This document shows, in pieces, positions 17,144 to 28,486 of a stretch of 64,000 nucleotides of DNA. Below the pieces are notes generated by a model. It saw only the letters and a list, made by a program, of their open reading frames with translations. It did not search any database and was not told the origin of the DNA. The DNA lies in assembly GCF_014646195.1 (NCBI RefSeq), contig NZ_BMMZ01000002.1, positions 124,001-188,000 of the forward strand, given 5' to 3'. Every line of letters starts with the position of its first letter. Position 1 is the first letter of the stretch. The position numbers were made by a program, and so were the translations under genes. This stretch comes from Microlunatus endophyticus (GTDB lineage: Bacteria; Actinomycetota; Actinomycetes; Propionibacteriales; Propionibacteriaceae).

Positions 17144-17638
17144 ATGATTTACTGCACCAACTGCGGCCATGCCAACCCGGAGGCCAGCAACTTCTGCAGC
17201 CAGTGCGGCACCCAGCTGCAGAGGCCGGAGAAGCCTGCCCCGGAATCCCTGGACACCACCCGCACGATGGCGGCGGTGCCGGAGCCTGACGACGATGCGC
17301 TGAGCTCCGACGACGAGGCCGCGGTGAGCGCACTGCCGAAGGGTTCAGCGCTGCTGATCGTGCGTCGCGGTGCCGACGCCGGCAGCCGGTTCCTGCTGGA
17401 CACCGAGCACACGACCGTCGGCCGCAGTCAGGAGGCCGACATCCTGCTGGACGACATCTCGGTCTCCCGCCGGCACGCGGTCTTCACCCTCACCGACGAC
17501 GGCGTCGTGGTCAAGGACATCGGCAGCCTGAACGGCACCTACGTGAATCGGCAGATGGTCGACGAGCAGTTGCTGCAGGCCGGCGACGAGGTGCAGATCG
17601 GCAAGTTCCGCCTGGTCTATTACGCGGCACGATCCTGA
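17144..17638 (+). CDS. garA: FHA-domain signalling protein with N-terminal zinc ribbon (GarA-like)
   Basis: A 164-residue protein in the position of mycobacterial garA (between gcvH and the FtsR-type MerR gene). In that family the FHA domain binds phosphothreonine and inhibits or activates enzymes of glutamate and 2-oxoglutarate metabolism after control by Ser/Thr kinases. The FHA core is visible at about residues 85-155: TTVGRSQEADILLDDISVSRRHAVF then DIGSLNGTYVNRQ, listed here as separate motifs of one domain. The N-terminus has a CTNCGH...CSQCG zinc ribbon, and a TTRTM segment near 38-42 could be the phosphorylation site. A four-codon micro-ORF ends in an overlap with its ATG. Confidence 0.85.
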   Translation: MIYCTNCGHANPEASNFCSQCGTQLQRPEKPAPESLDTTRTMAAVPEPDDDALSSDDEAAVSALPKGSALLIVRRGADAGSRFLLDTEHTTVGRSQEADILLDDISVSRRHAVFTLTDDGVVVKDIGSLNGTYVNRQMVDEQLLQAGDEVQIGKFRLVYYAARS

Positions 17639-17672
17639 GGGGTCGCTGACGGCGTCGGACGGATCGCCCGGT

Positions 17673-17720
17673 TAGGCTGGGGGCCCGACTGCACATCGAC
17701 CGGACCGCACATCGACCGGA
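17673..17720 (+). promoter_or_regulatory. Putative -10 box and 14-bp direct repeat before the MerR gene
   Basis: taggct at 17673-17678 is a plausible -10 box. It is followed by gcacatcgaccgga at 17691-17704 and again at 17707-17720, a perfect 14-bp repeat with a 16-bp period, in the 5' leader of the MerR/FtsR-type gene. It may be a protein-binding site or simple slippage. Confidence 0.35.
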
Positions 17721-17738
17721 GGGGGCGCCGACCACCGT

Positions 17739-18578
17739 ATGGCTGCGAATTCGACGCTGCGGAGTATCGGTCAGGTGCTCGCCTCGTTGAAATCCGAGTT
17801 TCCCGACATCTCGATCTCCAAGATCCGTTTTCTGGAAAGCGTCGGGTTGCTGGCCCCGGAGCGAGCGCCGTCCGGATATCGCCGCTATCGGCCGTCCGAT
17901 GTCGAGCGCCTCCGCTACATCCTGCGCGTACAGAAGACGCAGTACCTGCCGTTGAAAGTGATCCGCGACCACCTCGAGCAGCTGGACCGTGGACTCGACC
18001 CGAGTGTGCGCCGTGACGGCGGCGCGCCCGAGGCGGTGCAGGCGCCGCTGGTTGCGCCGCCCGCGGTGTCCGCGGTGCCGAACGGTCCGCGGAGTGCGAC
18101 GACGAAAGGGCAGGGTCCGACCGGTCCCCAGGCGACCTCGGCCGGCGTACCGCCGGCCGCCTTGCGAGACGCCTCACCCGCCACCGCACCGCCCGGTGCG
18201 GATCGCGCCCGGCAGCCGCCGCGGCAGCTCCGGCTGTCCCGCGCCGACCTGCTGGAGGCTAGCGGCCTGACCGAGGCGGCGCTGACGGAGTTGGAGTCGA
18301 TCCAGGTGATCGTCCCGCGCCGTGGCACCCAGTACTACGGCCGGGAGGCGCTGGCCATCGCAGTGGCCGCCCGAAGGCTGGCCGTCTACGGGATCGACAG
18401 CCGGCATCTGCGGGCCTTCAAACTCGCGGCGGACCGGGAGATCGGACTGGTCGAGCAGGCGATCGCCCCGCACACCCGCGCGCGGGTGAAGGACGGCCAG
18501 GGCGACGTGGCGGCTGAGGTGACCCAGCTGGTGATCGGCGTGCACGCTGCACTGATCCGTACGGGCATGGAGCGGTAA
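17739..18578 (+). CDS. ftsR: MerR-family regulator, FtsR/Rv1828 type
   Basis: A DNA-binding protein of 279 residues. The N-terminal winged helix reads ISISKIRFLESVGLLAP and SGYRRYRPSDVERLRYIL, the classic MerR helix-turn-helix and wing. A Pro/Ala-rich linker (about 90-160) joins a second helical module (RLSRADLLEASGLTEAAL onward). Homologues next to gcvH-garA in corynebacteria (FtsR) activate ftsZ, and the mycobacterial one is Rv1828. The position and two-module architecture support the same role. No metal or drug-binding cysteines are apparent. Confidence 0.85.
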   Translation: MAANSTLRSIGQVLASLKSEFPDISISKIRFLESVGLLAPERAPSGYRRYRPSDVERLRYILRVQKTQYLPLKVIRDHLEQLDRGLDPSVRRDGGAPEAVQAPLVAPPAVSAVPNGPRSATTKGQGPTGPQATSAGVPPAALRDASPATAPPGADRARQPPRQLRLSRADLLEASGLTEAALTELESIQVIVPRRGTQYYGREALAIAVAARRLAVYGIDSRHLRAFKLAADREIGLVEQAIAPHTRARVKDGQGDVAAEVTQLVIGVHAALIRTGMER

Positions 18579-18671
18579 CGGCCCTGCAGTGGCCGGATGG
18601 GGTTGTTACGTGATCATCAAACTCGGCTGGGGCCGTGTTCGCACCGGGCGTCGGCGACGTACTGTGGTCGT

Positions 18672-19184
18672 ATGCCAGAACTCGATGTGGTCGGTGTGCG
18701 AGTGGAAATGCCGTCGAACTCGCCCATGGTCCTGCTGCGAGAGGTCGGCGGGGCCCGATACCTGCCGATCTGGATCGGCGCCGGTGAGGCCTCGGCGATC
18801 GCCAACGCCCAGGAGGGCGTCGTGCCGCCGCGCCCGCTGACCCATGACCTGATCGTCGACTTGCTGTCCGGCCTCGGACACACGCTGTCGGAGGTTCACA
18901 TCACCGAACTCTCCGGCGGCACCTTTTATGCGGTGCTGGTGATCGACGGCGTCGAGATCAGCTCCCGCTCCTCGGACGCGATCGCCATCGCCCTGCGGGC
19001 CGGTTGCGAGATCTACTGTGCCGAGGACGTCCTCGACGAGGCCGGTGTGCTGATGCCCGAGGAGGACGGCACCGACGAACCGGAGGAGACGCTGGACTCC
19101 GATACCGAGGTGGCGAAATTCCGGGAGTTCCTCGACCAGGTCAACCCGGACGACTTCGTCACCGGTGGCCCGGACCACCCTTGA
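18672..19184 (+). CDS. Bifunctional nuclease-family protein (DUF151)
   Basis: A 170-residue protein of the BFN_dom/DUF151 family, recognised from MPELDVVGVRVE, YLPIWIGAGEASAIA, RPLTHDLIVDLL and SSRSSDAIAIALR. Plant and bacterial relatives have been reported to have RNase/DNase activity; the role in actinobacteria is not settled. The tail is acidic. The ATG has no ribosome site, but tactgt (18660-18665) ends six bases before it, consistent with a leaderless transcript. Its usual neighbour, the second MerR gene, is displaced about 1.4 kb downstream here by a nuclease-like gene. Confidence 0.88.
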   Translation: MPELDVVGVRVEMPSNSPMVLLREVGGARYLPIWIGAGEASAIANAQEGVVPPRPLTHDLIVDLLSGLGHTLSEVHITELSGGTFYAVLVIDGVEISSRSSDAIAIALRAGCEIYCAEDVLDEAGVLMPEEDGTDEPEETLDSDTEVAKFREFLDQVNPDDFVTGGPDHP

Positions 19185-19246
19185 TCGCTGGGGCCCTGAT
19201 CCCTGAGGTCCTGATCCCCAGGTTCATAGGGAACGCCGCCACAGAG

Positions 19247-19294
19247 GGCGAGCGTGTGGATGTTCAGAGCCTCGCCAAGATCCATACGCTCGCC
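19247..19294. repeat. Hairpin repeat, copy 1 (left of the DUF559 gene)
   Basis: Arms ggcgagcgtgtggat (19247-19261) and atccatacgctcgcc (19280-19294) pair at 14 of 15 positions around an 18-base spacer. It is in the same orientation and has the same spacer length as copy 2 at 20389-20436. Confidence 0.8.
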
Positions 19295-19299
19295 TTCTA

Positions 19300-20322
19300 T
19301 TACCAGTGGTGCCGTCGCCACCAAGAGGGCTGCTCGAGGGTCCAGGTGTCCAGAGCGCGGTTCCGGCGTTGTCCGCGCCGGTAGCCGTCCTGCCATCGAC
19401 GGATGAGCTGGTTCCGGTGTCGCCGGATGTCGGTCTTGTCACATCGGACAACGACCAGGTTCGCTGACTCGAGTTTCTCCTCGCGGATATTGTCCTTTCG
19501 GTGCTGCTCGGCCGTGCGATGCTGCCCGCCGTCGAATTCTCCGACCAGCCCGGATTGAGGGTCGAACAGGTCTGCGATGCCCAGAAGTTCCTCCGACGGC
19601 CCGAAGATCGGCATGTTGACCAGTGGGTCCGGGAGACCGGCATCGAATCTCCAGGACATCCGCGCCCGGGTTTCCCAACCGCTGCGTACGCCTCTGCGTG
19701 CGAGTGCGGTCGCACGTTCAGCCTGCTCGACTCCTGTCCAGGTCCGATGGGTGACTGCGTAGGCCAGCAGTTGCGGAACTGAGACGCAGCCGAACGCGAG
19801 CATCGAGTCCAGGAACACGACTGCCTCCTCCAGCGAGGTGGCCCGGCGGGTGCCGTCGAATGCCGTGCGAGCCGGCGAGGTGATTCGGACGTCGTCGCGG
19901 ACGACGGTGTCCTGGCCGGTCAGTTGGGACCGGCGATAGCTGATGCCTGCAGTGGAACGGCGGCGTACTTCCGGGGAAATGAGCACCAGCTCCTGCTCGG
20001 CCATGGTGTGCGGGTCCAGCCCGTCAAGCCAATCGACGCCGAAGAGGTATGCCGCCGCCCACGTGCCCACGGCGGAGCCCTCAGGCATCAGTGATGTCAC
20101 GTCGAGGATGCGTTGCGCGGTTGACAGCCGCACTGAGTCCGGACGATCCGGGTCGTCGGAGGCGACTGTGGTCAGACCTGCAGTCGCCGGGACGTAATAT
20201 CCGCGGCTGACGCGCCGCCAGCGGGTGGATCGCAAGGCACTTTGATTGATATCCCTCGACAGGAGGGTCGCATACGACTCCGGACGGACAGCGCGTGCCA
20301 GTTGTTCCTTCCACGCAGACAT
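19300..20322 (-). CDS. AbiEi-like/DUF559 endonuclease-fold protein
   Basis: A 340-residue protein of a kind common and variable in actinobacteria. The N-terminal part (SRDINQSALRSTRWRRVSRGYYVP) resembles the winged-helix antitoxin-like domain of AbiEi proteins. The C-terminal part has the Vsr/DUF559 core GIADLFDPQSGLVGEFDGG with candidate PD-(D/E)XK residues D and E, followed by HRTAEQHRKDN and LVVVRCDKTD. It may be a nuclease with a DNA-binding head; a defence role is inference. It interrupts a block where bifunctional nuclease and MerR genes are normally neighbours, runs against them, and has a hairpin repeat on each side. Confidence 0.65.
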   Translation of the reverse strand: MSAWKEQLARAVRPESYATLLSRDINQSALRSTRWRRVSRGYYVPATAGLTTVASDDPDRPDSVRLSTAQRILDVTSLMPEGSAVGTWAAAYLFGVDWLDGLDPHTMAEQELVLISPEVRRRSTAGISYRRSQLTGQDTVVRDDVRITSPARTAFDGTRRATSLEEAVVFLDSMLAFGCVSVPQLLAYAVTHRTWTGVEQAERATALARRGVRSGWETRARMSWRFDAGLPDPLVNMPIFGPSEELLGIADLFDPQSGLVGEFDGGQHRTAEQHRKDNIREEKLESANLVVVRCDKTDIRRHRNQLIRRWQDGYRRGQRRNRALDTWTLEQPSWWRRHHW

Positions 20323-20388
20323 CTCGTCATTCTCAGCGACCCTGGGAGGTACAGCGCCGGGTCATCCACAGCGGTTCGGCCGGCACAG

Positions 20389-20436
20389 GGCGAGCGTGTG
20401 GATGCTCCGAGCCCCCCGAAGATCCATATGCTCGCC
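20389..20436. repeat. Hairpin repeat, copy 2 (right of the DUF559 gene)
   Basis: Arms ggcgagcgtgtggat (20389-20403) and atccatatgctcgcc (20422-20436) pair at 13 of 15 positions around an 18-base spacer similar to that of copy 1. It lies 66 bases upstream of the start of the minus-strand nuclease gene, in a 269-base gap that otherwise holds only the palindrome at 20537. Confidence 0.8.
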
Positions 20437-20536
20437 TTGTGCGGCGGCCCTCAAGTTGAGGTTGAGGGACAGCGGCCGTCCGGGCACCGTCCCGGCGTGT
20501 CGTTGACCCTCGGCGACGGCTGGTCGTAGGTTCTTA

Positions 20537-20564
20537 GAGGTAATCCACAGCATGGAATTACCTC
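20537..20564. promoter_or_regulatory. Palindromic operator candidate before the second MerR gene
   Basis: gaggtaat at 20537-20544 and attacctc at 20557-20564 are perfect inverted half-sites with 12 bases between them. The site is AT-rich compared with its surroundings and ends 27 bases before the MerR start, which suits autoregulation. A nine-codon upstream ORF (ATG 20566) begins right after it and stops in a GTGA overlap with the MerR start. Confidence 0.45.
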
Positions 20565-20591
20565 GATGAGAGTCCTGCCTGGGAGGCACCG

Positions 20592-21206
20592 GTGACAAGC
20601 AAGGGACGTACGGCCGAGTCGGCTGATCAACCCACCCTGCCGATGGGCGAGGCCCAGGACCTGCTCTTCGAGGGTGATTTCGCACCGCTTCCGAGCGACC
20701 GCGGCTTTCGCGGGCCGGTGGCCTGCAGTGTCGTCGGCATCACCTACCGGCAGCTGGACTACTGGGCGCGTACCGGCCTGGTCACTCCCGAGATCCGCGG
20801 TGCCAGCGGCTCGGGCAGCCAGCGGCTCTACAGCTTCCGCGACATCTTGATCCTCAAGGTGATCAAGCGACTGATCGACGCCGGTATCTCACTGAACCAG
20901 ATCCGTACGGCCATCGAGCACCTGCGTGCCCGTGGCGTCAACGATCTCTCCGAGGTGACGCTGATGAGCGACGGCGTCTCGGTCTTCGAATGCACCTCCG
21001 ACGACGAGGTGATCGATCTGCTCCGCGGCGGCCAGGGTGTCTTCGGGATCGCCCTTGGCGGGGTCTGGAAGGACATCGAGGGCTCGCTGGCGACGCTGCC
21101 GGTGGAGCGTGCCGAGGTGGCCGAGCACGACGACGAGACCGAGGCGGCGCTGAAGGCGGCCGACGACGAGTTGTCCCGGCGTCGCCGCGCCCGCGCCGCC
21201 GGCTGA
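20592..21206 (+). CDS. MerR-family regulator, Rv1830 type
   Basis: A 204-residue regulator with a MerR helix-turn-helix: CSVVGITYRQLDYWARTGLV, the wing SGSQRLYSFRDILILKVIK, and the dimer helix ISLNQIRTAIEHLR. The C-terminal half (VFECTSDDEVIDLLRGGQGVF) is the conserved effector part of this actinobacterial subfamily, with no metal-binding cysteines. It starts with GTG after GGGAGG. Its counterpart in mycobacteria is next to the DUF151 gene and upstream of gcvP; gcvP follows here too. Confidence 0.85.
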   Translation: MTSKGRTAESADQPTLPMGEAQDLLFEGDFAPLPSDRGFRGPVACSVVGITYRQLDYWARTGLVTPEIRGASGSGSQRLYSFRDILILKVIKRLIDAGISLNQIRTAIEHLRARGVNDLSEVTLMSDGVSVFECTSDDEVIDLLRGGQGVFGIALGGVWKDIEGSLATLPVERAEVAEHDDETEAALKAADDELSRRRRARAAG

Positions 21207-21284
21207 GTCTCATCGATCGGGGCCGCCGGCCTGCTGCCGTGGATCCGGTGGTCCGTCGGGTAAGCTGAGCGCGCTGGACGTCGA

Positions 21285-21364
21285 CGCGCGAGAGTCCATC
21301 CCCGGTGGATGGCGCCGAAGGGGCAACCTCCCCGGAACCTCTCAGGCACCAAGGACCGCGGACG
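21285..21364 (+). promoter_or_regulatory. Glycine riboswitch aptamer upstream of gcvP
   Basis: The leader has the conserved glycine aptamer parts in order: cgcgagagtcc, the core gcgccgaaggggcaac, and aacctctcaggcaccaagg with gaccgcg closing the outer stem. A possible -10 box taagct lies at 21261-21266. Only one full aptamer is visible; the following gacagaggggagac resembles the segment that usually trails an aptamer. In this class glycine binding turns on the glycine-cleavage gene downstream. Confidence 0.9.
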
Positions 21365-21463
21365 ACGGGCGATCTGGAGCCTCCTGAGGTGACAGAGGGG
21401 AGACGGCCTACCGATCAGGTGTGCCGCCATCCACCGACTCGTCACGAAGGATCACCGGCTCCC

Positions 21464-24364
<2,901 letters not shown>

Positions 24365-24382
24365 CCACCCCGCTCGCGGCGG

Positions 24383-24928
24383 TCAGCCTTTCTGCTCGGG
24401 AGCGCCGCTCAGCGCAGGGTCGGTGGCGAACCAGAGAGCCTGCGGCAGCTTGAAGGCCGTGAAGCAGTAATTGCCCATCGGCAGCCAGTAGTGATACTCC
24501 TCGACCGACGAGCCCTGGAAGACGACCAGATACTGCCAGCGGTCGGCGTACAGGGCCCAGACCCGGCGCTTGCGCAGCGCCCCGTCCTGCTCGAAGGTGA
24601 AGGTCCGTTCGAGCTTGACGATGTTGTTGTAGTTCTGGTCGTCGGCCTTCTCGATGTCGCGGGCGTTGAGCTGCTCGAGGCCGGCTTCGAAGCCCTCGCG
24701 CAGATCGGGCAGATCCTCGGCGACGACGGCCACCTCGAGATCGTTCACCCAGACGGCGAAGTAAGTGTCCTGGTCCTCCTCGACCGGGCGCATGATCACA
24801 CCGTCGCGATCGTCCTCGAGATCGTCGACGATCCAGTCGGACGGGTATCTGAACTCATAGCGGCCGAGTTTCTCGCCGAAGGTGTTGACCCCGGTGAATC
24901 GCGGTCGCTCGGTACGTTCGCTGGTCAC
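24383..24928 (-). CDS. PsbP/Mog1-like small protein trailing the oligopeptide operon
   Basis: A predicted 181-residue soluble protein, function unknown. [18 protein letters not shown] followed by strands [18 protein letters not shown] and a long region [19 protein letters not shown] and [12 protein letters not shown] resembles the alpha/beta/alpha sandwich of PsbP/Mog1/DUF1795-type domains, which usually occur in small secreted or cytosolic binding proteins. No signal peptide is seen. The GTG start (24928) overlaps the stop of the oppF-type gene and has AGGAG ten bases upstream, so it is co-transcribed with the transporter. The frame also runs further upstream, but only inside the ATPase gene. 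Confidence 0.6.
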   Translation of the reverse strand: MTSERTERPRFTGVNTFGEKLGRYEFRYPSDWIVDDLEDDRDGVIMRPVEEDQDTYFAVWVNDLEVAVVAEDLPDLREGFEAGLEQLNARDIEKADDQNYNNIVKLERTFTFEQDGALRKRRVWALYADRWQYLVVFQGSSVEEYHYWLPMGNYCFTAFKLPQALWFATDPALSGAPEQKG

Positions 24929-26082
24929 GCGCTTGGTGCTCCTGCTGCTTGGGATGCCGATGCCGTTTGCGGCACGGTCTCGATGGACGATACGACGGCG
25001 CCCTTGAGCTTCAGCTCGTCGGAGAAGTGGCAGGCCGCCTGATGACCGGTCGCCTTGCCGTCGACCTTGACCTCCCGCAGCGGCGGGGTCTCCTCCGAGC
25101 AGATCGGCTGGGCGTAGGGGCACCGGGTGTGGAAATAGCATCCCGAGGGTGGCGACGCCGGACTGGGCACATCACCCTTGAGGGGTACGACCTCCAGCCG
25201 GTTCCGTGGATCGGGCTGCGGCACCGCCTGCAACAGCGCCTCGGTGTAGGGGTGCTTGGGATTGTAGAAGAGATCCGCGGTGGTGCCGATCTCGACCACC
25301 CGGCCGACATACATCACCGCGACCCGGTCGGAGATGTGCTCGACCACCGACAGGTCGTGGGAGATGAACATGTAGGTCAGGCCGAGCCGTGACTGGAGAT
25401 CCTCCATCAGGTTGATCACCTGCGCCTGGACCGACACGTCGAGTGCCGACACCGGCTCGTCGCAGACGATCAGATCGGGGTTGAGCGCGATCGCCCGGGC
25501 AATGCCGATGCGCTGGCGTTGGCCGCCGGAGAAGGCGTGCGGATACCGGCTGGCGTGCTCGGGCCTGAGCCCGACCTCGACCAGCAGCTCGGCGACGCGG
25601 TCCCGCAACGCCTTGCCCTGCAGGACTTTGTTGATCACCAGTGGTTCGGCGATCACCCGGCCGACGGTCATCCGCGAATCCAGCGAGGCGAACGGGTCCT
25701 GAAAGATGATCTGCATCTTCGGCCGGATCCTGGCCATGGTCTGCCGATCTGCGCTCTCGACGTTGACTGCCCCGAGCTCGGAATCATGGAAGACGATCTC
25801 GCCGCCGGTCGGCTCCTCCAGCCGCAGAATGGCCCGGCCGGTGGTGCTCTTGCCACAGCCGGACTCGCCGACGATGGCCAGCGTCTCGCCCCGGTTGACC
25901 GACAGGTTGACACCGTCGACGGCCTTCACCGTGCCGATCTCGCGGCGGAGCAGTCCGCCCCGGATCGGAAAGTGCTTCTTGAGATCCGTGACCTCCAGGA
26001 GCGGCTTGTGCTCGGCCGATTCGGGCGTGCCCTGCCCCTGGTCGGAGATGTCGGTGGCCTGTTCTGTCGTGGTCTGGGTCAT
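24925..26082 (-). CDS. Oligopeptide/dipeptide ABC transporter ATPase (OppF/DppF type)
   Basis: One of two ATPases that power the peptide importer of this operon. Predicted 385 residues with Walker [10 protein letters not shown] at 72-80, Q loop [10 protein letters not shown], signature [16 protein letters not shown], Walker [14 protein letters not shown] and switch [11 protein letters not shown]. The C-terminal oligopeptide-specific tail has Cys-rich [15 protein letters not shown] start at ATG 26082 because GGGAGG lies upstream; an ATG six codons earlier is possible. The gene lies 14 bases after oppD. Confidence 0.9.
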   Translation of the reverse strand: MTQTTTEQATDISDQGQGTPESAEHKPLLEVTDLKKHFPIRGGLLRREIGTVKAVDGVNLSVNRGETLAIVGESGCGKSTTGRAILRLEEPTGGEIVFHDSELGAVNVESADRQTMARIRPKMQIIFQDPFASLDSRMTVGRVIAEPLVINKVLQGKALRDRVAELLVEVGLRPEHASRYPHAFSGGQRQRIGIARAIALNPDLIVCDEPVSALDVSVQAQVINLMEDLQSRLGLTYMFISHDLSVVEHISDRVAVMYVGRVVEIGTTADLFYNPKHPYTEALLQAVPQPDPRNRLEVVPLKGDVPSPASPPSGCYFHTRCPYAQPICSEETPPLREVKVDGKATGHQAACHFSDELKLKGAVVSSIETVPQTASASQAAGAPSA

Positions 26083-26096
26083 CTCATGCCTCCCGC

Positions 26097-27278
26097 TCAT
26101 GCCTTCAGCGCGGACGCGGCCGCCGGTTGCTTGTCCGCCTGATCTGTTGCCTGGCCGCCCGCGCTTGCTCCTTCGGTGGCCAAGGGATCCGGTTCGCCCT
26201 CGTTGTTGTCGGAGTACAGATGGCACCGCACGGTGTGCAGCGTCGGGCCGGCCAACAGCGTTTCGGCGGGGATGATCGTGTTGCAGACACCGTCCATGTA
26301 ATCGGGGCACCGTGGGTGGAACGTGCATCCGGGCAATCGGGTGTAGGGATCCGGGATCGACCCCTTGATCACCTCCAGCTTCTCCTGCCGCTGGGCGCCG
26401 ATCCTGGGGATCGACCGCAACAGCGAGCGGGTGTAGGGATGCTTGGGGTTGTAGAAGATCTCGTCGACCGAGGCCCGCTCCACCACCCGGCCGAGATACA
26501 TTACGATCACCTCGTCGCACAGCTGGGCGACCACACCCATGCTGTGCGTGATGAACATGATCGACATCCCGATCTCGGACTTCAGATCCCGCATCAAGGA
26601 CAGGATCTGTGCCTCGGTGGTGACATCGAGCGCGGTCGTCGGCTCGTCAGCGATCAGCAGCGCCGGGTGGCAGGACAGCGCCATCGCGATCATGGCCCGC
26701 TGCCGCATGCCGCCCGACAACTCGTGCGGGTAGGAGGTGGCGATCCGCTCCGGATTCGGCATCCCGACCTGCCGCAGCATGTCAACGGCCTGCGCCTTGG
26801 CCTGCTGCTTGTCGTCGGTCTGGTGCAGCAGGATCGCTTCCTCGATCTGCGAACCGACGGTGTAGACAGGATTCAGCGAAGTCATCGGCTCCTGGAAGAT
26901 CATCGCGATCTCGGCACCGCGGATCGCCCGCATACCGCGGCTGTTCGGATCCAGCTTGGCGATGTCGACCCCGCCGGAGCGGGTGGCCGCGTCCTTGTCC
27001 TCCGGCTCGCTGAGCAACTCGTCGGCGGCGGCCTCGCTGCCCTTGCGATGGAACTCGATCGAGCCTCCGGTGATCCTGCCGGGACGCTCGATGATCTGCA
27101 TGATCGCCCGGGCTGTCACGCTCTTGCCGCACCCGCTCTCGCCCACGATCCCGATCACCTTGCCTCGCGGGATGTCGAAGTTGACGCCGTTGAGAGCGCG
27201 TACGACGCCCAGACTGGTCGGGAATTCGACCTCGAGATCCTTCACCGAAACGATCGTGTCGGTGGGGCCGTCAGTCAT
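26097..27278 (-). CDS. Oligopeptide/dipeptide ABC transporter ATPase (OppD/DppD type)
   Basis: The second ATPase of the importer, 393 residues, with Walker A GESGCGKS at 46-53, Q loop [13 protein letters not shown], signature [16 protein letters not shown] and Walker [13 protein letters not shown]. An acidic insertion of about 25 residues (roughly 79-103) lies between Walker A and the Q loop, as in a subgroup of peptide-transport ATPases. The tail [15 protein letters not shown] is the C-terminal motif of the family. It is followed closely by the OppF-type gene and preceded by the permease genes with a 64-base gap. Confidence 0.9.
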   Translation of the reverse strand: MTDGPTDTIVSVKDLEVEFPTSLGVVRALNGVNFDIPRGKVIGIVGESGCGKSVTARAIMQIIERPGRITGGSIEFHRKGSEAAADELLSEPEDKDAATRSGGVDIAKLDPNSRGMRAIRGAEIAMIFQEPMTSLNPVYTVGSQIEEAILLHQTDDKQQAKAQAVDMLRQVGMPNPERIATSYPHELSGGMRQRAMIAMALSCHPALLIADEPTTALDVTTEAQILSLMRDLKSEIGMSIMFITHSMGVVAQLCDEVIVMYLGRVVERASVDEIFYNPKHPYTRSLLRSIPRIGAQRQEKLEVIKGSIPDPYTRLPGCTFHPRCPDYMDGVCNTIIPAETLLAGPTLHTVRCHLYSDNNEGEPDPLATEGASAGGQATDQADKQPAAASALKA

Positions 27279-27342
27279 CAGTTTCTCCCGTCATTGGTTC
27301 GACCGTCCATCCATATGTCTTTCAGCACGTGGTGTCCCATGA

Positions 27343-28476
27343 TCAGCTGTACGGGTCGACGGCATCGCGGACACCGTCACCGAGAAGTTGGAAACAGGTG
27401 ACACACAAGATCACGGCCAGCGCAGGGATCAGCACCCAGGGGTATTGCTGTAGGACGTCGATCTTGGACGCGTCCTGGAGCAGTACGCCCCAGCTGATCG
27501 CCGGGTCGAGCATGCCGATGCCGAGGAAGGACAGTGCGGTCTCGGCGAGAATCGCAGTCGGCACCGCCAACATCGACACCGCGACGATGTGGCTGGCCGC
27601 GTTGGGCACCAGGTGGGTCAGGACGATCCGGCTGCCCGACGATCCCGCGGACTTGGCGGCATTCACGTAGTCGGCGTTCGCGTAGGACATCACCTTGCCG
27701 CGTACCTGTCTGGCCAGACCGGTCCAGGTTACCAATGACAGGATGATCGTCATCAGGAAATATCGGCCGGTCACCGACATGTTCGGCGGCATCACCGCAG
27801 CCATTGTCGCCCACAGCGGCAGCTGCGGGATCGACATGATGATCTCGATCACCCGCTGGATCACCGTGTCGGTCGGACCCCGGACGTAGCCGGAGACGGT
27901 ACCGATGACCGAGCCTAGGATCGTGGCGATGATCACGCCCAGGACGCCGATGGTCATCGACACCCTGGATCCGTAGACCATCCGGCTGGCGATGTCACGG
28001 CCCTGGCTGTCGGCGCCGAAGAGCAGCAGTTTTCCCTTGTCGACGGTCACCAGGTGCCGATCGGTCGGAATCAGGCCGAACAGCTTGTATTCGAAGCCTC
28101 TGCCGAAGAAGCGCAGTGGGATCGCGTTGTTGCAGTCCGTGACGTAGTGGCTGCTGATCGTGACCGGATCGATCACTTGCTTGACCTGGCAGATCCCCGG
28201 ACCGCCGTTGAGCGTCAGGTGACTCGGCTTGGAGAACTTGTAGTTCGCGTCGACCTGGGCCGGATCGTTGGGGGACAGAAACGGCGCGAAGACCGCCCCC
28301 AGATACATGATGATCAGGATAATCCCGCTGATCACCGCGAGCTTGCTCTTGCGGAACCGGCGGATCATCAGGCGGGTCTGGGAAACCTCCCCGATCCCGC
28401 TCTGTTCCGGTGCGAGCGCGGCCCGGTCATCGTCGGGCATCAGGTCCGTGGTTTCGAGCTCTGCGAGTTGGCTCAT
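27343..28476 (-). CDS. Peptide ABC transporter permease (OppC/DppC type)
   Basis: Inner-membrane permease of 377 residues. The first helix is LAVISGIILIIMYLGAVFAPFL (about 37-58), followed by a large extracytoplasmic segment of about 100 residues and then the binding-protein-dependent transport domain with DSQGRDIASRMVYGSRVS, GYVRGPTDTVIQRVIEI and the EAA-like loop YVNAAKSAGSSGSRIVLTHL. Members with the long insert pair with ATPases like the one downstream. ATG has AGGAG seven bases upstream. It starts 10 bases after the other permease. Confidence 0.9.
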   Translation of the reverse strand: MSQLAELETTDLMPDDDRAALAPEQSGIGEVSQTRLMIRRFRKSKLAVISGIILIIMYLGAVFAPFLSPNDPAQVDANYKFSKPSHLTLNGGPGICQVKQVIDPVTISSHYVTDCNNAIPLRFFGRGFEYKLFGLIPTDRHLVTVDKGKLLLFGADSQGRDIASRMVYGSRVSMTIGVLGVIIATILGSVIGTVSGYVRGPTDTVIQRVIEIIMSIPQLPLWATMAAVMPPNMSVTGRYFLMTIILSLVTWTGLARQVRGKVMSYANADYVNAAKSAGSSGSRIVLTHLVPNAASHIVAVSMLAVPTAILAETALSFLGIGMLDPAISWGVLLQDASKIDVLQQYPWVLIPALAVILCVTCFQLLGDGVRDAVDPYS

Positions 28477-28486
28477 GATCAGACTC

